Below are positions 61,611-64,000 of a DNA stretch of 64,000 nt, piece after piece; within the stretch, counting starts at the first letter, position 1; the number at the start of each line of letters is the position of its first letter. Made by a program: the position numbers and the translations under genes. The notes under the pieces were generated by a model. The model saw nothing but the letters and a program-made list of their open reading frames with translations. It ran no database searches and was not told the origin of the DNA. This DNA comes from Couchioplanes caeruleus (lineage in GTDB: Bacteria > Actinomycetota > Actinomycetes > Mycobacteriales > Micromonosporaceae), in contig NZ_CP092183.1 in NCBI RefSeq assembly GCF_023499255.1, positions 7,064,501-7,128,500 on the forward strand, in the 5' to 3' direction.

Positions 61611-62550
61611 CGGGCAGTCCGAACAGGTCGAAGACCGCCGGGTCCGCGAACGTGACGCAGCGCCGGATCAAGCCGTCGGCCACGGTGAACACCTGCACCG
61701 AATGCGCGTGCAGCACCCCGGTCCCCGGATCCGGGTTGTACGCGGCCAGCGCCGTGCCTCCGTTGGCCGGCACCGGCTGGAGGCGCCAGCCGGTGCCCCG
61801 CATGGCGAAGACGCGCTCCATGAACTCGCGGTAGTGGTCGCGCCCGGCGAGCCACAGGTCGACCGGCGGCATTTCCAGGGCCACGTCGTCGGCGAGCAGC
61901 CTGGTCAGGCCCTCGACGTCGGCCGACTCGAACGCCTTCAGGTAGCGCTCGATCACGGCGCGCTCACCCGGGTCGGTCGGCTCGCGGAGTCCGTCCAGGA
62001 CGGGACCCGCCGCTCGCAACGTCGCCCGGGCGCGTTGGAGGCTGCTGTTGACCGACGCCACGCTGCTGTCGAGCGCATAGGCGACCTCGGCCGCCGGCAG
62101 TTCCAGCACTTCGCGCAGCACGAGCGCGGCGCGCTGCCGGGCCGGTAGCAGCTGCAGTGCCGCGATGAGCGCCAGCCGCAGGCCCGCGCGCTGCTGAGCG
62201 GTTTCCGCGGGGTCGCCGAGCCGGGCGTCCGGGAACGGCTGCAGCCACGCCAGGTCGAGGTTCGGGGTCAGCGGCGCGTACGGGTCGTCGCCCGCCGGGC
62301 CCAGCGTGCTCGGGAGCGGCCGCCGCGCGCGTCCCTCCAGGGCGGTCAGGCAGACGTTGGTCGCGATGCGGTGCAGCCAGGTGCGGACCGACGCACGCCC
62401 GGGGTCGTACCGGTCGGCCGCCCGCCAGGCCCGCAGGAACGTCTCCTGCACCAGGTCTTCGACCTCGTCGACCGAGCCGAGCATCCGGTAGCAGTGGGCG
62501 AGCACGTCGGCGCGATAGGCCTCGTGCCACTCGTCCCAGTACCGCTGCAT
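61600..62550 (-). CDS. ECF sigma factor with SnoaL-like C-terminus (SigG-type)
   Basis: A 316-residue sigma-70 family factor: sigma-2 ([24 protein letters not shown]), sigma-4 ([26 protein letters not shown]), then a SnoaL-like domain (about 195-316) common in the SigG/SigJ-type ECF groups lacking a separate anti-sigma factor. ATG 62550 is preferred for GGGGGA upstream; ATG 62562 is possible. Divergent from a DHFR-family gene, its likely target. Its last 11 bp overlap glgB. Confidence 0.92.
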   Translation of the reverse strand: MQRYWDEWHEAYRADVLAHCYRMLGSVDEVEDLVQETFLRAWRAADRYDPGRASVRTWLHRIATNVCLTALEGRARRPLPSTLGPAGDDPYAPLTPNLDLAWLQPFPDARLGDPAETAQQRAGLRLALIAALQLLPARQRAALVLREVLELPAAEVAYALDSSVASVNSSLQRARATLRAAGPVLDGLREPTDPGERAVIERYLKAFESADVEGLTRLLADDVALEMPPVDLWLAGRDHYREFMERVFAMRGTGWRLQPVPANGGTALAAYNPDPGTGVLHAHSVQVFTVADGLIRRCVTFADPAVFDLFGLPATA

Positions 62551-62681
62551 CGCATCCCCCATGGGGCCGAGCCTATGCCGGATCAGAAACTCGGGATCGC
62601 ACCGATGAGCCCGGGCCGGGCCGGCGGTATGTGTTCGCGGACGGCGGCCGACCGAGGCCGCTTCGACGGAAGGACCTCCTG

Positions 62682-63242
62682 ATGGGCGACGTCATCGTCA
62701 TCCAGTTCGCCACGCTCGACGGCGTGGTCTCCGACCCGGACGGCCGGGCGGGCACCGGCTACGGCGGCTGGGCGTTCCGGTTCGGGCCGGGGCCGGTCGC
62801 CGACGACAAGTTCCGCTTGGGGGTACGGATGGAGCAGGGTGTGCAGCTGTACGGGCGGCGCACGTGGGAACACTTCGCGCAGCTCTGGCCGGGGCGCGAC
62901 GGTGACTTCGCGAAGCTGATGAACGCCGTGCCCAAGCGGGTGGCGACCCGTACCGGCATCGACGCCGCCGCCTGGCCGAACTCGGCGGCCGTCGAGGGTG
63001 ACCTGCTCGCCTGGGTGGCCGGCGAGCGGGCCCGGCGTGACGTCGTGGTGGTGGGCAGCCTCAGCGTGGTGCACGCGCTGGCCGCGGCCGACCTGGTCGA
63101 CGAGTACCGGCTGCTGACCTTTCCCACGGTCGCCGGGGCGGGTGAGCGGCTGTTCGCCGCCGGGCCGCCGGCCGACTTCCGGTTCACCGGCGTCGAGTCC
63201 GCCGGGCCGGCCGTGCTGACCATGCTGCGCCGCGATCGATGA
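62682..63242 (+). CDS. Dihydrofolate reductase-family protein (RibD C-like)
   Basis: A 186-residue DHFR/RibD-C fold protein (VIVIQFATLDGVVSDPDG, LYGRRTWEHFAQLWPG, VVGSLSVVHALAAADLVDEYRLLTFPTVAGAGERLF). Such proteins often neighbour SigG-type sigma factors. AAGGACC lies upstream of ATG 62682. Reductase activity is plausible, substrate unknown. Confidence 0.88.
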   Translation: MGDVIVIQFATLDGVVSDPDGRAGTGYGGWAFRFGPGPVADDKFRLGVRMEQGVQLYGRRTWEHFAQLWPGRDGDFAKLMNAVPKRVATRTGIDAAAWPNSAAVEGDLLAWVAGERARRDVVVVGSLSVVHALAAADLVDEYRLLTFPTVAGAGERLFAAGPPADFRFTGVESAGPAVLTMLRRDR

Positions 63243-63249
63243 AGCGGTA

Positions 63250-63263
63250 TGGGAGCGCTCCCA
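63250..63263. promoter_or_regulatory. CebR-type operator
   Basis: TGGGAGCGCTCCCA, a perfect 14-bp palindrome identical to the known binding site of the LacI-type cellobiose repressor CebR in Streptomyces. It lies 47 bp before the start of a GH44 cellulase, so this gene is expected to be switched on by cellobiose. Confidence 0.9.
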
Positions 63264-63310
63264 AAAGTGCTACCGTACGACTTCAGTGACGAATGTCGAT
63301 GGAGGCCACG

Positions 63311-64000
63311 ATGCGCAGGAAGCTCCGGACCACGGCCGGCGGCAGCGCCTTGACCCTCGTCGCGGCCGTCCTGACCGCCCACCCGGCTGCGGCGCTCGCC
63401 GCCGCGGCCGGGCCGGCGCTGTCGGTCGACGTGTCCGCCGGCCGCCACGCGATCAGCCCGGACATCTACGGGCTCAACGGGGCCGATCCCGCGTTCGCCG
63501 CCGAGATCGGCATGCCGGTGGCGCGCTGGGGCGGCAACGCGAGCAGCCGCTACAACTTCCGCAACCACACCTACAACACCGGTAGCGACTGGTACTTCGA
63601 GAACATCGTGGCCTCGCCGGACAAGACGGTCGAGGCGTTCGTCCAGACCAACCGGGACCGCGGCACGAAGCAGATCGTCACGGTTCCGCTCATCGGGTGG
63701 GTCGCCAAGGACTCGCCTCAGGAGCACCCGTTCGCCTGCGGTTTCCCCGGGACCCGTTTCCCGGCGCAGGACAGCTTCGACCAGTGGGATCCCAACTGCG
63801 GCAACGGCCGGCTCGACGGCGCGAACCTCACCGGGGCGGACCCGGCGGACACGTCGATCCCGGTGGGCCCGTCGTTCGGCGGCGAGATGGTGTCGCACCT
63901 GGTCAAGAACTTCGGCACGGCGGCGCGCGGCGGCGTACGCATCTACGAGCTCGACAACGAACCGGTGCTGTGGAGCTCCACCCACCGCGACGTGCACCCC
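63311..64000 (+). CDS. GH44 cellulase/xyloglucanase (3' end off window)
   Basis: First 230 residues of a secreted family 44 glycoside hydrolase. A signal peptide (MRRKLRTTAGGSALTLVAAV, cleavage near AAA) is followed by SVDVSAGRHAISPDIYGLNGA, MPVARWGGNASSRYNF and YELDNEP, which holds the catalytic acid/base Glu. GGAGG lies 6 nt before ATG 63311. A CebR site upstream points to control by cellobiose. The second catalytic Glu and any CBM lie beyond the window. Confidence 0.93.
   Translation, partial: MRRKLRTTAGGSALTLVAAVLTAHPAAALAAAAGPALSVDVSAGRHAISPDIYGLNGADPAFAAEIGMPVARWGGNASSRYNFRNHTYNTGSDWYFENIVASPDKTVEAFVQTNRDRGTKQIVTVPLIGWVAKDSPQEHPFACGFPGTRFPAQDSFDQWDPNCGNGRLDGANLTGADPADTSIPVGPSFGGEMVSHLVKNFGTAARGGVRIYELDNEPVLWSSTHRDVHP

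Overview
The window is very GC-rich actinobacterial chromosome. GTG starts, conservon (Cvn) signalling, SARP/AfsR regulators, F420-type oxidoreductases, WYL regulators and a xylose isomerase closely resembling the Actinoplanes enzyme together suggest Micromonosporaceae (Actinoplanes or a relative). The genus is inferred from remembered family sequences; no search was run.

Layout. 1-4556: xylose catabolism (xylA-xylB-MFS transporter) divergent from a ROK repressor. 4579-12023: MarR regulator, SpoIIE-type phosphatase, a solute-binding/VWA hybrid, a lactonase-like propeller, a lipoprotein, and a SARP-like regulator fused to membrane helices and a helix-hairpin-helix end. 12222-16882: a complete Cvn conservon (kinase, roadblock, DUF742, GTPase). 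17183-23565: two adjacent genes sharing a small domain, a WYL regulator coupled to an F420-type oxidoreductase, and an M48 peptidase followed by a 17-bp tandem repeat array. 23662-26343: a frameshifted CYP152-type P450 beside a GH20 hexosaminidase. 26454-33997: acetyltransferase, Nudix, F420-type oxidoreductase, ArsR-AHSA1 fusion, STAS/anti-sigma fusion, NADAR protein, WYL regulator, CorA and GrpB-like protein. 34143-41805: a flippase/acyltransferase fusion, Lrp regulator with DUF2000 and DUF2750 neighbours, and a penicillin-binding protein fused to a NodB deacetylase. 42030-49837: response regulator, AfsR-type regulator, nucleotidyltransferase, lipoprotein and two L,D-transpeptidases. 50024-53403: tRNA-Lys followed by a decayed accessory stretch with two frameshifted genes. 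53590-64000: dihydrolipoyl dehydrogenase, a tightly coupled operon from a PaaK-like CoA ligase to glycogen branching enzyme, an ECF sigma factor with a DHFR-family neighbour, and a GH44 cellulase behind a textbook CebR operator.

The most unusual material is (a) the operon at 55289-61610, which ties an adenylate-forming CoA ligase, an ABM-fold protein, two tandem paralogues of unknown family and a metal-dependent hydrolase with a carbohydrate-binding-like N-terminus to GlgB; (b) the flippase-acyltransferase fusion, which has an internal Shine-Dalgarno and GTG at the domain junction; and (c) the GT51-transpeptidase-NodB fusion. Three genes (P450, glycosyltransferase, small membrane protein) each need exactly one added base to be intact, which could mean real decay or assembly indels.
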